Below are positions 46,023-54,978 of a stretch of 54,978 nt of DNA, in pieces. The stretch lies in the NCBI GenBank assembly GCA_021812345.1, contig JAKANP010000001.1:1-54978 (forward strand). The letters run 5' to 3'. Below the pieces are notes generated by a model. It saw only the letters and a program-made list of their open reading frames with translations. It had not been told where the DNA came from and did not search any database. This stretch comes from a bacterium. Lineage in GTDB: Bacteria; Patescibacteriota; Minisyncoccia; UBA6257; JAGOQP01. The position numbers and the translations under genes were made by a program. Within the stretch, counting starts at the first letter, position 1; the number at the start of each line of letters is the position of its first letter.

Positions 46023-46235
46023 ATGGCTTTATTTTCAAAAGTAAAAAAAATTTTGGAAAATCAAGATGTTTGTGTCTTGTCTAAAAACGGAAATCCGGAA
46101 TACGTTGTTTTAAAATGGAAGTCTTTTAATAAAATTAAAGACCAACAGGATGAACTTTTAAAAATTAAATCTCAGATAGAAAATGAAGCTGAAGATGAAA
46201 ATTATGATATTGACATTAATAAAATTCCCGTCTAA
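46023..46235 (+). CDS. Small protein, Phd/YefM antitoxin-like
   Basis: ENQDVCVLSKNGNPEYVVLKWKSFNKIKDQQDEL resembles Phd core. Confidence 0.45.
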   Translation: MALFSKVKKILENQDVCVLSKNGNPEYVVLKWKSFNKIKDQQDELLKIKSQIENEAEDENYDIDINKIPV

Positions 46236-46270
46236 TATAAATATTGCTTGATGCGTTTGTTGGATTAAAA

Positions 46271-46320
46271 GATTTGAGTGGATATATGTTGACGGTCAAC
46301 GACATATACCCGTTTAAATC
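46271..46320 (+). promoter_or_regulatory. Imperfect hairpin upstream of tuf
   Basis: GATTTGAGTGGATATATGTTGACGGTCAACGACATATACCCGTTTAAATC. Confidence 0.5.
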
Positions 46321-46371
46321 GCAATCGCGTCTAAAAAAAATTAAAATTAATAATTAATAAAATTAATAAAT

Positions 46372-47571
46372 ATGGCAGAGAAAGCAAAATTTGAACGCAC
46401 GAAGCCTCATGTCAATGTCGGAACCATTGGACACGTTGACCATGGAAAAACTACTTTGACAGCGGCTATAATGCACGTTCTTAAACTTAAGGGTCTTATT
46501 GATAAAGAAGAAGGAGTCGATCAGATTGACAATGCTCCCGAAGAAAAAGCTCGCGGAATAACAATCGCATTGCATCACTCAGAGTATCAAACTGAAAAAA
46601 GGCATTATGCCCACATTGATGCTCCCGGACACGCTGATTATATTAAAAACATGATCACAGGAGCCGCTCAAATGGATGGCGCAATTTTAGTTGTTGCCGC
46701 CACTGACGGTCCTATGCCTCAAACCAGAGAGCACGTTCTTTTGGCTCATCAGGTTGACGTTCCTAAAATGGTTGTATTTTTGAATAAAACCGACCAGGTA
46801 AGCGATCCGGAACTTATAGATTTGGTTGAATCAGAAGTAAGGGAACTTTTGAAAAAATATCAATTCCCCGGAGATGAAACTCCTATTATAAGAGGTTCAG
46901 CTCTTAAAGCTTTGGAAGCGAAATCAATGGATGATCCGGCGGTTAAACCTATTGAAGAATTATTGAAAGCTTTGGATGAATATATCCCCGAGCCCGTAAG
47001 ACAAACCGATAAGCCGTTTCTGATGCCTATAGAAGATATATTTTCTATTGAAGGAAGAGGAACTGTTGTCACCGGAAAAATAGAAAGAGGAATAGTTAAG
47101 GTCAACGAAGAAGTTGAGATTGTCGGACTCAAGCCGACCGCAAAGACTATTGTTACCGGAGTTGAAATGTTCCAAAAAACATTGGACGAAGGAAGAGCGG
47201 GAGATAATGTCGGAATTCTCTTAAGAGGACTTAAGAAAGAAGATGTTGAACGTGGTCAAGTTATCGCTAAACCGGGTTCAATCACTCCTCATACCGAATT
47301 TACTTCCGAAGTTTATATTTTGACCAAAGAAGAAGGAGGAAGACACACCCCGTTCTTTAAAGGATACAAACCTCAATTTTATTTGAGAACCACCGATGTT
47401 ACCGGAGAAGTTGAACTTCCGGCAGGAACAGAAATGGTTATGCCCGGAGATACAATCACTTTCACCGTTAAACTTATCGCGCCGGTTGCCTTGGAAGAAA
47501 AACAAAAATTCGCTATCCGTGAAGGAGGAAAAACAGTTGGCGCCGGAGTTATTACTAAAATTCTTAAATAA
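46372..47571 (+). CDS. tuf: Elongation factor Tu
   Basis: [60 protein letters not shown]. Confidence 0.99.
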   Translation: MAEKAKFERTKPHVNVGTIGHVDHGKTTLTAAIMHVLKLKGLIDKEEGVDQIDNAPEEKARGITIALHHSEYQTEKRHYAHIDAPGHADYIKNMITGAAQMDGAILVVAATDGPMPQTREHVLLAHQVDVPKMVVFLNKTDQVSDPELIDLVESEVRELLKKYQFPGDETPIIRGSALKALEAKSMDDPAVKPIEELLKALDEYIPEPVRQTDKPFLMPIEDIFSIEGRGTVVTGKIERGIVKVNEEVEIVGLKPTAKTIVTGVEMFQKTLDEGRAGDNVGILLRGLKKEDVERGQVIAKPGSITPHTEFTSEVYILTKEEGGRHTPFFKGYKPQFYLRTTDVTGEVELPAGTEMVMPGDTITFTVKLIAPVALEEKQKFAIREGGKTVGAGVITKILK

Positions 47572-47597
47572 TTTCAGTTAAAAAATAGCACTTTAAA

Positions 47598-47927
47598 ATG
47601 CCTACAAAAAAAATAGAAGTAAAAAACAAAATACGTCTTAAAATAAGATCATATGATCATCGTCTTATCGATACTTCGACTAAACAAATCATAGATACTA
47701 TTTTAAGAAATGGAGCTGAAATTGTCGGACCGATTCCTTTGCCGACAGAATTTAGGAAATATACCGTCAATCGTTCGACTTTTGTGCATAAAAATGCAAG
47801 AGAGCAATTTGAAATGCGCATGCACAAACGACTGATAGAGATAGTAAATCCGGGACAGAAAATTGTTGAATCGCTTTCAAATCTCAACTTGCCATCAGGA
47901 GTTGATGTAGAAATAAGATTGGAATAA
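47598..47927 (+). CDS. rpsJ: 30S ribosomal protein S10
   Basis: IRLKIRSYDHRLIDTSTKQIIDTILRNGAEIVGPIPLPT. Confidence 0.97.
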   Translation: MPTKKIEVKNKIRLKIRSYDHRLIDTSTKQIIDTILRNGAEIVGPIPLPTEFRKYTVNRSTFVHKNAREQFEMRMHKRLIEIVNPGQKIVESLSNLNLPSGVDVEIRLE

Positions 47928-47936
47928 TAGAATCCA

Positions 47937-47978
47937 AAAAACAAAAACCCTTCTTCTTGTGAGGGGTTTTTGTTTTTT
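47937..47978 (+). terminator. Intrinsic terminator after rpsJ
   Basis: AAAACAAAAACCCTTCTTCTTGTGAGGGGTTTTTGTTTTTTT. Confidence 0.8.
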
Positions 47979-48038
47979 TAGCGAAACGGATGATTACAAA
48001 ATAAAATTTATTTTTTTATCAAAAATAGGTTAAAAATG

Positions 48039-48067
48039 TTGACATTAAAATATATTTTTGATACATT
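48039..48067 (+). promoter_or_regulatory. Promoter TTGACA-N17-TACATT upstream of rplC
   Basis: Direct match. Confidence 0.6.
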
Positions 48068-48105
48068 TATTTTACACAAAAAATTGGTTGCTTTTATAAA
48101 TAAGA

Positions 48106-48139
48106 AGCAGCCGGGACTTTATAGTCCATTGGCTGTTTT
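48106..48139 (+). promoter_or_regulatory. Two-tier leader hairpin upstream of rplC
   Basis: CAGCC-g-GGACT-ttat-AGTCC-att-GGCTG then TTTT. Confidence 0.55.
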
Positions 48140-48156
48140 AAATTGAATAACAGAAT

Positions 48157-48792
48157 ATGCCGTTTATTATTGGTAAAAAAGTTAAAATGGATCAAGTTTG
48201 GGACGAAAAAGGAAACGTTGTCCCGGTAACCGTTATTAATGCCGGCCCTGTTTTTGTTACTCAAATTAAAAATAAAGAAAAAGACGGATATCAATCTTTT
48301 CAGGTAGGATACGACAACAGCGCCAAAAAAATATCAAAACAATTGGAAGGCCATTTATCGGTTAAAGATGAAAATGGAAATAAAAAACTGCTTGGCAAAT
48401 TCAGACACATCAAAGAATTTAAAAAAACCAACGATGACGAAAATTATCAAATTGGAGATTCTATTGATGTTTCGGCATTTGTCAAAGGAGACAGAATAAA
48501 AATAACCGGATGGGAAAAGGGTCGGGGATTTCAGGGCGTCGTAAAAAGACATGGATTTCACGGAGGACCAAAAACCCATGGACAGAAAAACAGATTAAGA
48601 GCTCCCGGATCATTGGGACCAACCGCTCCTCAGCGTGTTGTTAAAGGTAAAAAAATGGCCGGAAGAATGGGTAATGAAAGAGTGACATTAAAAAATGTTT
48701 TAGTGGTTGATGTTGATAAAGAAAAAAATGTTTTATTGATTAAAGGTCCGGTTCCGGGAAATTCTAAAAATATTCTTTTGATACAAAAATAA
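48157..48792 (+). CDS. rplC: 50S ribosomal protein L3
   Basis: GWEKGRGFQGVVKRHGFHGGPKTHGQKNRLRAPGSLGPTAPQRVVKGKKMAGRMGNERVT. Confidence 0.98.
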   Translation: MPFIIGKKVKMDQVWDEKGNVVPVTVINAGPVFVTQIKNKEKDGYQSFQVGYDNSAKKISKQLEGHLSVKDENGNKKLLGKFRHIKEFKKTNDDENYQIGDSIDVSAFVKGDRIKITGWEKGRGFQGVVKRHGFHGGPKTHGQKNRLRAPGSLGPTAPQRVVKGKKMAGRMGNERVTLKNVLVVDVDKEKNVLLIKGPVPGNSKNILLIQK

Positions 48793-48793
48793 A

Positions 48794-49438
48794 ATGATAC
48801 AAATTCCTGTTTACAATTTGAATAAGGAAAAAATCGGGGAAATCGAAGTTCCCAAGAGAATTTTTGGGAAAAAATGGAGCCCTGATTTGGTGCATCAAGC
48901 TTTGATTACTCAGCAAGCGAACGGAAGAAATGTCGTTGCTCATACAAAAAACAGAGGCGAAGTAAGAGGGGGAGGAAAAAAGCCGTGGAAACAAAAAGGA
49001 ACCGGCCGTTCAAGGCACGGATCAATAAGATCCCCGTTGTGGATAGGAGGAGGAGTGACTTTTGGACCAAGAAAAGAAAGAGTATTTGAAAGAAAAATAA
49101 ATAAAAAAATGAATCAATCGGCAATCTTTTCCGTTTTATCAAAAAAGATGGCCGATAATGAAATTTTTGTGATTGATTCTTTTCCTAAAGTAAATAAAAC
49201 AGGAGAATTTTCAAAATTGATAAAAAATATTTTTGAACCAAAAAATACGGCGACATTTATCTTTTCTGAAAAAAACAAAGATAATTCCAAATTTTTGAAA
49301 AACATACCCAGAACTTTTTGTTTATCCCCCAAATCATTAAATGTTTACGGATTACTTAATCCGAAAAATATTTTTATAGAAAAAGATTCGGTCAAAGAAA
49401 TTTCGGACCATTATAAAAAAGTATTAAGCAACAATTAA
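48794..49438 (+). CDS. rplD: 50S ribosomal protein L4
   Basis: EVRGGGKKPWKQKGTGRSRHGSIRSPLWIGGGVTFGP. Confidence 0.97.
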   Translation: MIQIPVYNLNKEKIGEIEVPKRIFGKKWSPDLVHQALITQQANGRNVVAHTKNRGEVRGGGKKPWKQKGTGRSRHGSIRSPLWIGGGVTFGPRKERVFERKINKKMNQSAIFSVLSKKMADNEIFVIDSFPKVNKTGEFSKLIKNIFEPKNTATFIFSEKNKDNSKFLKNIPRTFCLSPKSLNVYGLLNPKNIFIEKDSVKEISDHYKKVLSNN

Positions 49439-49445
49439 AATTATT

Positions 49446-49829
49446 ATGTCACTTTTTTCAAAAAAAACTGAAGATATCGCAAAAACAACGCCTATCAATG
49501 AAGAGGCTAAATCTGTTGTTGCTGTTAAAAATAGTTTTATAAGCAATTTAAAACCCGGTTCTTCCATAATCAGGCCCTTAATTTCGGAAAAAGCGATGAT
49601 TCTTTCCGAAAAAAATACTTATGTTTTTGTTATTAATCCGAAAGCCAATAAATCCGAAGCAAAAAAAGAAATAGAAAAAATATACAACGTTGATGTTATA
49701 AAAATAAATGTAAATAAATACAGACAAAAATCAAAAAGTTTTAAAGGATTAAAATCTTCTAAAAACATATTAAAAAAAGCCATTGTAACGGTCAAAAATG
49801 GACAAAAGATAGAAATATTCAATAAATAA
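49446..49829 (+). CDS. rplW: 50S ribosomal protein L23
   Basis: IIRPLISEKAMILSEKNTYVFVINPKANKSEAKKEIEKIYNVDVIKIN. Confidence 0.95.
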   Translation: MSLFSKKTEDIAKTTPINEEAKSVVAVKNSFISNLKPGSSIIRPLISEKAMILSEKNTYVFVINPKANKSEAKKEIEKIYNVDVIKINVNKYRQKSKSFKGLKSSKNILKKAIVTVKNGQKIEIFNK

Positions 49830-49846
49830 TAAATTTTTAAAATATC

Positions 49847-50668
49847 ATGAAAAGTTATTCACCGACAACTCCATCAAGAAGACATATGACAACCGTTGAC
49901 TACGGCGTTCTTTCTCAAGAAAAACCGATGAAATCATTGATTGCTAAAGCCAATAAAAAATCCGGAAGAAACAATCAGGGAAGGATTACCACCCGTCATC
50001 AAGGAGGAGAAAATAAGAAAAAATATAGAATCATAGATTTTAAACAGCAAGTTTTTGATATTCCCGCAAAAGTTGAAACAATTGAATATGATCCGTTTCG
50101 CACAGCTTTTATTGCCAGAATTGTTTTTGCCAACGGAAGGAGAAATTATATTTTAGCAACCAATACTATGAAAGTTGGGGATTCCATTTTATTCTCGGCC
50201 AAAGCTCCGCTTAAGGATGGAAACAGAATGGAATTGCAAAATATACCCATTGGATATATGGTTCATAATATTGAATTAAGTCCTAAAAAAGGAGGGCAAA
50301 TAATTCGTTCTGCCGGAAGTTATGCCGAAGTTTTAGCTCATGATAACGGATATACATCGATTAAAATGCCGTCTGGAGAAATAAGAAAGTTTTTATGGAA
50401 CAATTATGCTTCAGTCGGTCAAATTTCAAATCCGGATCATTCTCTGGTTAATATCGGAAAAGCCGGAAGATCGAGATGGTTGGGCATAAGACCGACAGTC
50501 AGAGGATCGGCTATGAACCCGGTTGATCATCCTTACGGAGGAGGAGAAGGAAAGGCGCAAAGAGGAACCAGAAGGCCAAAAACCTTGTGGGGTAAAATAA
50601 CAGGAGGAAAGAAAACGAGAAATAAGAAAAAATATTCGACCAATCTTATTATTAAAAGAAGAAAATAA
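49847..50668 (+). CDS. rplB: 50S ribosomal protein L2
   Basis: SGRNNQGRITTRHQGGENKKKYR; RGSAMNPVDHPYGGGEGKAQRGTRRPKTLWG. Confidence 0.98.
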   Translation: MKSYSPTTPSRRHMTTVDYGVLSQEKPMKSLIAKANKKSGRNNQGRITTRHQGGENKKKYRIIDFKQQVFDIPAKVETIEYDPFRTAFIARIVFANGRRNYILATNTMKVGDSILFSAKAPLKDGNRMELQNIPIGYMVHNIELSPKKGGQIIRSAGSYAEVLAHDNGYTSIKMPSGEIRKFLWNNYASVGQISNPDHSLVNIGKAGRSRWLGIRPTVRGSAMNPVDHPYGGGEGKAQRGTRRPKTLWGKITGGKKTRNKKKYSTNLIIKRRK

Positions 50669-50671
50669 AAT

Positions 50672-50983
50672 ATGTCTAGAAGTTCAAAAAAGGGTCCTTA
50701 TTTAGATCCGAAATTAATGAAAAAGATATCCAAACAAAAACCGGAAGATGGTCCGATTAAGACATGGTCAAGAGATTGCGATATTTCCCCGGAAATGGTT
50801 GGTTATGCTTTTGCGGTTCATAACGGGAAGTCCTTTATTGAAGTTAGAATATCGGAAGAAATGGTCGGCCACAAATTAGGCGAGTTTTCTTTAACGAGAA
50901 AATTTGTTAAGCATGGAGGAAAGATGCAAAGAGAACTTGAAAAAGGAACTGCTCCGGCGCCTTCGACTGAAACTAAAAAATAA
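50672..50983 (+). CDS. rpsS: 30S ribosomal protein S19
   Basis: [19 protein letters not shown]...[19 protein letters not shown]. Confidence 0.97.
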   Translation: MSRSSKKGPYLDPKLMKKISKQKPEDGPIKTWSRDCDISPEMVGYAFAVHNGKSFIEVRISEEMVGHKLGEFSLTRKFVKHGGKMQRELEKGTAPAPSTETKK

Positions 50984-50991
50984 AAAATAAA

Positions 50992-51609
50992 ATGGCAAAG
51001 AAAATGGATGAAAAATTGAATAAACAAACAGCGTCGGCGATTTTAAGATACTTGAGAATTTCGTCAAGAAAAGTCAGATTGGTCGCCAATGTAATTAAAA
51101 AACTTCCCGCCAAAGAAGCGGAGGCTCAATTAATGTTAAATCCAAGAAGGCCGTCTGATGCGATATTAAAATTATTAAGATCGGCCATTGCCAATGCTAA
51201 AGCTAAAAAAATGGATGAAGCGAAACTTTTTATAAGCGATATCAGAGTTAATCAGGGACCGATTTTAAAAAGATGGATTCCAAGAGCTCAAGGAAGAGCA
51301 ACCCCGATACATAAAAATACCAGTCATCTTGAAATTATTTTGCAGGAAGGAGAGAAAATAGCGCAACCGAGATTTGTTACGGAAATCAAAAAAGTTAAGA
51401 AATCAAATAAACAATCCGAACATGTTCACGACCATAAATCGGAAAAAGAGCACAAGCATGAGCATTCAGGCAGTGAGCATCATGATGAAAATTTGAAGAA
51501 TGAAGAAAAAATAAAACAAGTCAAACCCGAAAAACAAGAAATAAAGAAAGACAAGAACGTTTCCGATAAAGGTTTTGTCCAAAAAATATTTAGAAGAAAA
51601 TCAATATAA
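50992..51609 (+). CDS. rplV: 50S ribosomal protein L22 with His/Lys/Glu-rich C-terminal extension
   Basis: RYLRISSRKVRLVANVIKKLPAKEAEAQL...; extension SEHVHDHKSEKEHKHEHSGSEHHDENLKNEEK. Confidence 0.95.
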   Translation: MAKKMDEKLNKQTASAILRYLRISSRKVRLVANVIKKLPAKEAEAQLMLNPRRPSDAILKLLRSAIANAKAKKMDEAKLFISDIRVNQGPILKRWIPRAQGRATPIHKNTSHLEIILQEGEKIAQPRFVTEIKKVKKSNKQSEHVHDHKSEKEHKHEHSGSEHHDENLKNEEKIKQVKPEKQEIKKDKNVSDKGFVQKIFRRKSI

Positions 51610-51623
51610 AAATATAAATTAAA

Positions 51624-52304
51624 ATGGCTCAAAAAATCAAACCGGTATCAATACGCACTGGAGTTATCAAAGATTGGGAATCGAGATGGCTTCCAAAACA
51701 TTTTAAATTCGGAAGAATGCTTCAGGAAGATTTTGTCATGCGCTCAATTATTAAAGACAAGATTGGACAGGCCGGAATCGACTCCGTTTCAATAGAAAAA
51801 ACGACCAACGCTTACAAAATAAATATCAGAGTGGCAAAGCCGGGTTTTGTTATAGGAAAAGGAGGCAAGGGAATAGAAGAGCTCACTAAAGCCATAGAAA
51901 CAGCTTTAAATAAAATTAGAAAAGAAAGAAAAGTCAAAGAAAAAGTGGTATTGTCATTAAACGTTGAAGAAATAAAAAGATATGATATCTCAGCCGCTGT
52001 TACGGCCCAAAATATAGCTTGGGATTTGGAAAAAAGACTTCCTTTCAGAAAGACCATAAAAAAATATCTTGAAAGAGTTATGCAAAACAGAGAAGTTAAG
52101 GGAATTAAGATAAGAGTTTCAGGAAGATTGGATGGAGCTGAAATTGCCAGAGCCGAGAAACTTTCTTCCGGAACACTTCCTTTACAGACATTAAGATCAA
52201 ATATAGATTATGCCGAAGCTACCGCATTTACCACTTATGGAACTATAGGAATAAAAGTTTGGATAAATAAAGGTGAAACTTTTTCAAAACAATTGATAAA
52301 ATAA
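51624..52304 (+). CDS. rpsC: 30S ribosomal protein S3
   Basis: KPGFVIGKGGKGIEELTKAI; GIKIRVSGRLDGAEIARAEKLSSGTLPLQTLRSNIDYAEA. Confidence 0.98.
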   Translation: MAQKIKPVSIRTGVIKDWESRWLPKHFKFGRMLQEDFVMRSIIKDKIGQAGIDSVSIEKTTNAYKINIRVAKPGFVIGKGGKGIEELTKAIETALNKIRKERKVKEKVVLSLNVEEIKRYDISAAVTAQNIAWDLEKRLPFRKTIKKYLERVMQNREVKGIKIRVSGRLDGAEIARAEKLSSGTLPLQTLRSNIDYAEATAFTTYGTIGIKVWINKGETFSKQLIK

Positions 52305-52308
52305 AATT

Positions 52309-52719
52309 ATGTTGCAACCCAAAAAAATAAAACATAGAAAATGGCAAAAAGGACGCTCTCGCAAGCGTATTACCGAAACAAGAGGAATTGAAATAAATTT
52401 CGGCAGTTTTGGATTGCAAGCTTTATCTCCCGCTTATATAGATTCAAAACAAATAGAAGCCGCAAGAAAAGCGATTTCTCACTTTACCAAAAGAGGAGGA
52501 AAAGTCTGGATAAGAATTTTTCCCGATAAGCCGATAACTCAAAGACCGCCCGAATTGACAATGGGAGGGGGAAAGGGAGCTGTTGACCATTATGTTTTTC
52601 CTGTAAAACCCGGAAGAATATTGTTTGAAGTTGACGGTCTTTCCGATGAAATATCGCAAGAAGCGTTAAAAAAAGCCGGTCATAAATTATCGGTCAAAAC
52701 CAGAGTCGTTAAAAAATAA
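52309..52719 (+). CDS. rplP: 50S ribosomal protein L16
   Basis: MLQPKKIKHRKWQKGRS; RIFPDKPITQRPPELTMGGGKGAVDHYVFPVKPGRILFE. Confidence 0.97.
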   Translation: MLQPKKIKHRKWQKGRSRKRITETRGIEINFGSFGLQALSPAYIDSKQIEAARKAISHFTKRGGKVWIRIFPDKPITQRPPELTMGGGKGAVDHYVFPVKPGRILFEVDGLSDEISQEALKKAGHKLSVKTRVVKK

Positions 52720-52728
52720 TTTTTTAAT

Positions 52729-52938
52729 ATGAAAAAGGATAAATTAAAAGAATTAAAATCAAGAGATTTGGAAGAATTGCAAAATATTGCGGTTTCTACC
52801 AAAGAAAAGCTGGCAAAGCTGAAATTTGATTTAAAATCCGGCAAAACGGCCGCCATTAAAGATATAAGAAATATTAAAAAAGAAATAGCCGTAATATTAA
52901 CTTTGATAAAAGAACATGAATCAAAATCAAACAATTAA
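52729..52938 (+). CDS. rpmC: 50S ribosomal protein L29
   Basis: Position and sequence ELKSRDLEELQNIAVSTKEKLAKLKFDLKSGK. Confidence 0.93.
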   Translation: MKKDKLKELKSRDLEELQNIAVSTKEKLAKLKFDLKSGKTAAIKDIRNIKKEIAVILTLIKEHESKSNN

Positions 52939-53230
52939 AAATAAAAAAAGGCAATTTGAAGGCGTTGTTGTTTCAGACAAAATGTCAAAAACAAGAGTTA
53001 TTGAAATATCGCGTCTTAAAAAGAATTCCAGATATGAAAAATATATAAGCGTTTCAAGCAGATTTAAAGCGCATGATGAAAATAACGAATATCAAAATGG
53101 AGATGTGGTTTTAATAGAAGAAACCAGGCCGATTTCAAAAGACAAGCGATGGAAAATTATCAAACTTTTAAAAAAATTTGATAAAAAGGAAAATAGCGAG
53201 CCAATCGTAGAAGAAGAGATTAAAGATTAA
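52916..53230 (+). CDS. rpsQ: 30S ribosomal protein S17
   Basis: FEGVVVSDKMSKTRVIEISRLKKNSRYEKYISVSSRFKAHDENNEYQNGDVVLIEETRPISKDKRWKI. Confidence 0.95.
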   Translation: MNQNQTIKNKKRQFEGVVVSDKMSKTRVIEISRLKKNSRYEKYISVSSRFKAHDENNEYQNGDVVLIEETRPISKDKRWKIIKLLKKFDKKENSEPIVEEEIKD

Positions 53231-53238
53231 TAAAAATT

Positions 53239-53607
53239 ATGATACAAGAAAGAAGCATATTAAAAGTAGCTGATAACTCCGGAGCAAAAACGGTAAGGGT
53301 TTTTAGGATTTTAGGCGGGACAAAACACCATTATGCCCAGTTGGGAGATATTGTCATCGCTTCTGTTCAAATTGCCGAGCCTAGAAAAGCTATTCAAAAG
53401 AAAGATAAAATAAGAGCCGTCATCGTAAGACAGAAAAATGTTTTTAAGAGAAAAGACGGATCTTATGTGAGATTCGACGATAATGCCGCAGTTTTAATAG
53501 ATGCCAAAAATGAACCCAGATCAACCCGCATATTCGGACCGATTCCAAGAGAAGTAAAAGAAAAAGGTTTCGAAAAAATAGGAACGATGGCGCAAGAAAT
53601 AGTTTAA
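53239..53607 (+). CDS. rplN: 50S ribosomal protein L14
   Basis: MIQERSILKVADNSGAKTVRVFRILGG; IFGPIPREVKEKGFEKIGTMAQEIV. Confidence 0.98.
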   Translation: MIQERSILKVADNSGAKTVRVFRILGGTKHHYAQLGDIVIASVQIAEPRKAIQKKDKIRAVIVRQKNVFKRKDGSYVRFDDNAAVLIDAKNEPRSTRIFGPIPREVKEKGFEKIGTMAQEIV

Positions 53608-53612
53608 AAATT

Positions 53613-53927
53613 ATGAAAAAAATATCAATCAAAAAAAACGACATGGTTAAAATCATTTCCGGCAAAGACAACGGTAAAACCGGAAAAGTAGTAAAAGTTT
53701 TTCCACTCAAAGAAAGAGCGGTAGTTGAAGGTATTAATTTGTATAAAAAACACGTTAAACCGAAAAAAGAAGGGGAAAAAGGACAAGTTATAACCGTCCC
53801 CAGATCCGTTCATATTTCAAATATTCAATTGATTTGCCCGGCCTGTGGAAAACCAACGAGAATCGGATATGTCATTGAAGATAAAAACAAATCAAGGGTC
53901 TGTAAAAAATGCAAATCAAGAATATAA
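53613..53927 (+). CDS. rplX: 50S ribosomal protein L24
   Basis: KKNDMVKIISGKDNGKTGKVVKVFPLKERAVVEGINLYKKHVKP. Confidence 0.97.
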   Translation: MKKISIKKNDMVKIISGKDNGKTGKVVKVFPLKERAVVEGINLYKKHVKPKKEGEKGQVITVPRSVHISNIQLICPACGKPTRIGYVIEDKNKSRVCKKCKSRI

Positions 53928-53941
53928 AATAAAATCAAATT

Positions 53942-54532
53942 ATGAAACAAGGATTAAAAGAAAAATACCAAAAAAATATAATTCCCGAATTGGAAAAAGA
54001 GCTTGGTGTAAAAAACAGGCACGTTTTGCCGAAACTTGACAAAATCTCAATCAATATCGGTCTTGGAAGAGCGAGTCAGTCACCAAATTTTCAGGATAAA
54101 ATTTTTCCCGAGATTATTAAAGAACTTACCCAAATTATCGGTCAAAAACCGGCTTCAACTTCTTCAAAAAAATCAATTGCCGGATTTAAACTTCGTCAAG
54201 GACAGGTTGTTGGTCTCAAGGCGACATTAAGAGGCGAAAGAATGTACGACTTTGCCGATAAGTTGGTAAAAATAGTTTATCCTCGCGTAAGAGATTTTAG
54301 GGGAATAGACTTGAAAAATGTCGATAAAGAAGGTAATTTAAATCTTGGATTTAGGGACCATTTTGTCTTTCCTGAAATAAGCCAAGAATTATCATCGGTT
54401 GATTTCGGAATGCAAATTACTTTATCCGTCAAATCGCAAAATAGAGATGAGGCAATTCTTCTTTTAAAAAAAATAGGATTTCTTTTTAAAAAGAATCAGG
54501 AAGGATTATCAAAGTCAAAAGGCAGAAAATAA
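53942..54532 (+). CDS. rplE: 50S ribosomal protein L5
   Basis: PKLDKISINIGLGRA; ITGQKP-like IIGQKPASTSSKKSIAGFKLRQGQVVGLKATLRGERMYDF. Confidence 0.97.
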   Translation: MKQGLKEKYQKNIIPELEKELGVKNRHVLPKLDKISINIGLGRASQSPNFQDKIFPEIIKELTQIIGQKPASTSSKKSIAGFKLRQGQVVGLKATLRGERMYDFADKLVKIVYPRVRDFRGIDLKNVDKEGNLNLGFRDHFVFPEISQELSSVDFGMQITLSVKSQNRDEAILLLKKIGFLFKKNQEGLSKSKGRK

Positions 54533-54542
54533 ATTATAAAAT

Positions 54543-54728
54543 ATGGCAAAACAATCTGTAATAGCAAGATCAAAAAAGACACCAAAATATTCGACTCGTT
54601 CCGTGAGGCGATGTTTTAGGTGCGGAAGAAAACATGGCTTTATGAGAGATTTTGAATTATGCCGTATTTGTTTCAGAGAAATGGCTTCAAAAGGCCAGAT
54701 TCCCGGAGTTAAAAAGTCATCTTGGTAA
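54543..54728 (+). CDS. rpsN: 30S ribosomal protein S14, zinc-binding type
   Basis: [40 protein letters not shown]. Confidence 0.97.
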   Translation: MAKQSVIARSKKTPKYSTRSVRRCFRCGRKHGFMRDFELCRICFREMASKGQIPGVKKSSW

Positions 54729-54732
54729 AAAT

Positions 54733-54978
54733 ATGTATACAAATTTATTAACACACATAAAAAACGCTCAAGGCGTAAAAAAAGAAACGGTTAAAACGCC
54801 GTATTCGGTTATGGACGAAAGAATTCTTGATGCTTTGGTTAAGAGTAAATTTATAGCCGGATTTGAAAAAAAAGGAAGAAATCCGAAAAGATACCTTGAA
54901 ATAAATCTTCTTTATAAAAATGATTCTCCGGCAATTACCGGAATTAAATTCGTGAGCTTGCCGTCGCGTCATATTTAT
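54733..54978 (+). CDS. rpsH: 30S ribosomal protein S8, 3'-truncated by window edge
   Basis: MYTNLLTHIKNAQGVKKETVKTPYSVMDERILDALVKSKFIAGFEKKGRNPKRYLEINLLY. Confidence 0.95.
   Translation, partial: MYTNLLTHIKNAQGVKKETVKTPYSVMDERILDALVKSKFIAGFEKKGRNPKRYLEINLLYKNDSPAITGIKFVSLPSRHIY

Overview
AT-rich, compact, gene-dense bacterial window. Gene content and style resemble a Candidatus Patescibacteria/CPR (Parcubacteria-like) genome; this is inferred from content, as no phylogeny was run. Recognisable blocks: rplJ-rplL with an L10-leader attenuator; a short dcw cluster (mraZ-rsmH-ftsL-like-PBP-murF); recR/dnaB/cysS; a grpE-dnaK-(membrane protein)-dnaJ operon preceded by a PaaX/Cas2-fold-like regulator gene; an ABC transporter; alr; alaS; and a large ribosomal block (infA-rpmJ-rpsM-rpsK-rpsD-rpoA-rplQ, then tuf-rpsJ, then rplC...rpsH, which runs off the end). 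There are three tRNAs (Val-CAC, Glu-CTC, Lys-TTT), several large secreted or surface proteins, and two genes missing from the ORF track (rpmJ and an 11-Cys mini-protein). Best leads: (1) two near-identical 38-bp palindromes, each supplying the -35 box of a sigma70-type promoter, one upstream of the PaaX/Cas2-like gene and one upstream of grpE-dnaK-dnaJ, suggesting a non-CIRCE chaperone repressor circuit; (2) a ~430-nt hairpin-rich non-coding transcription unit (27651-28084) with a strong promoter, A-rich linkers, an internal SD-preceded mini-ORF and a strong terminator, which I cannot assign to a known RNA class; (3) modular non-coding elements downstream of tRNAs carrying copies of the tRNA 3' end; (4) a cluster of DnaA-box/MraZ-box-like sites plus a 16-bp palindrome before mraZ.
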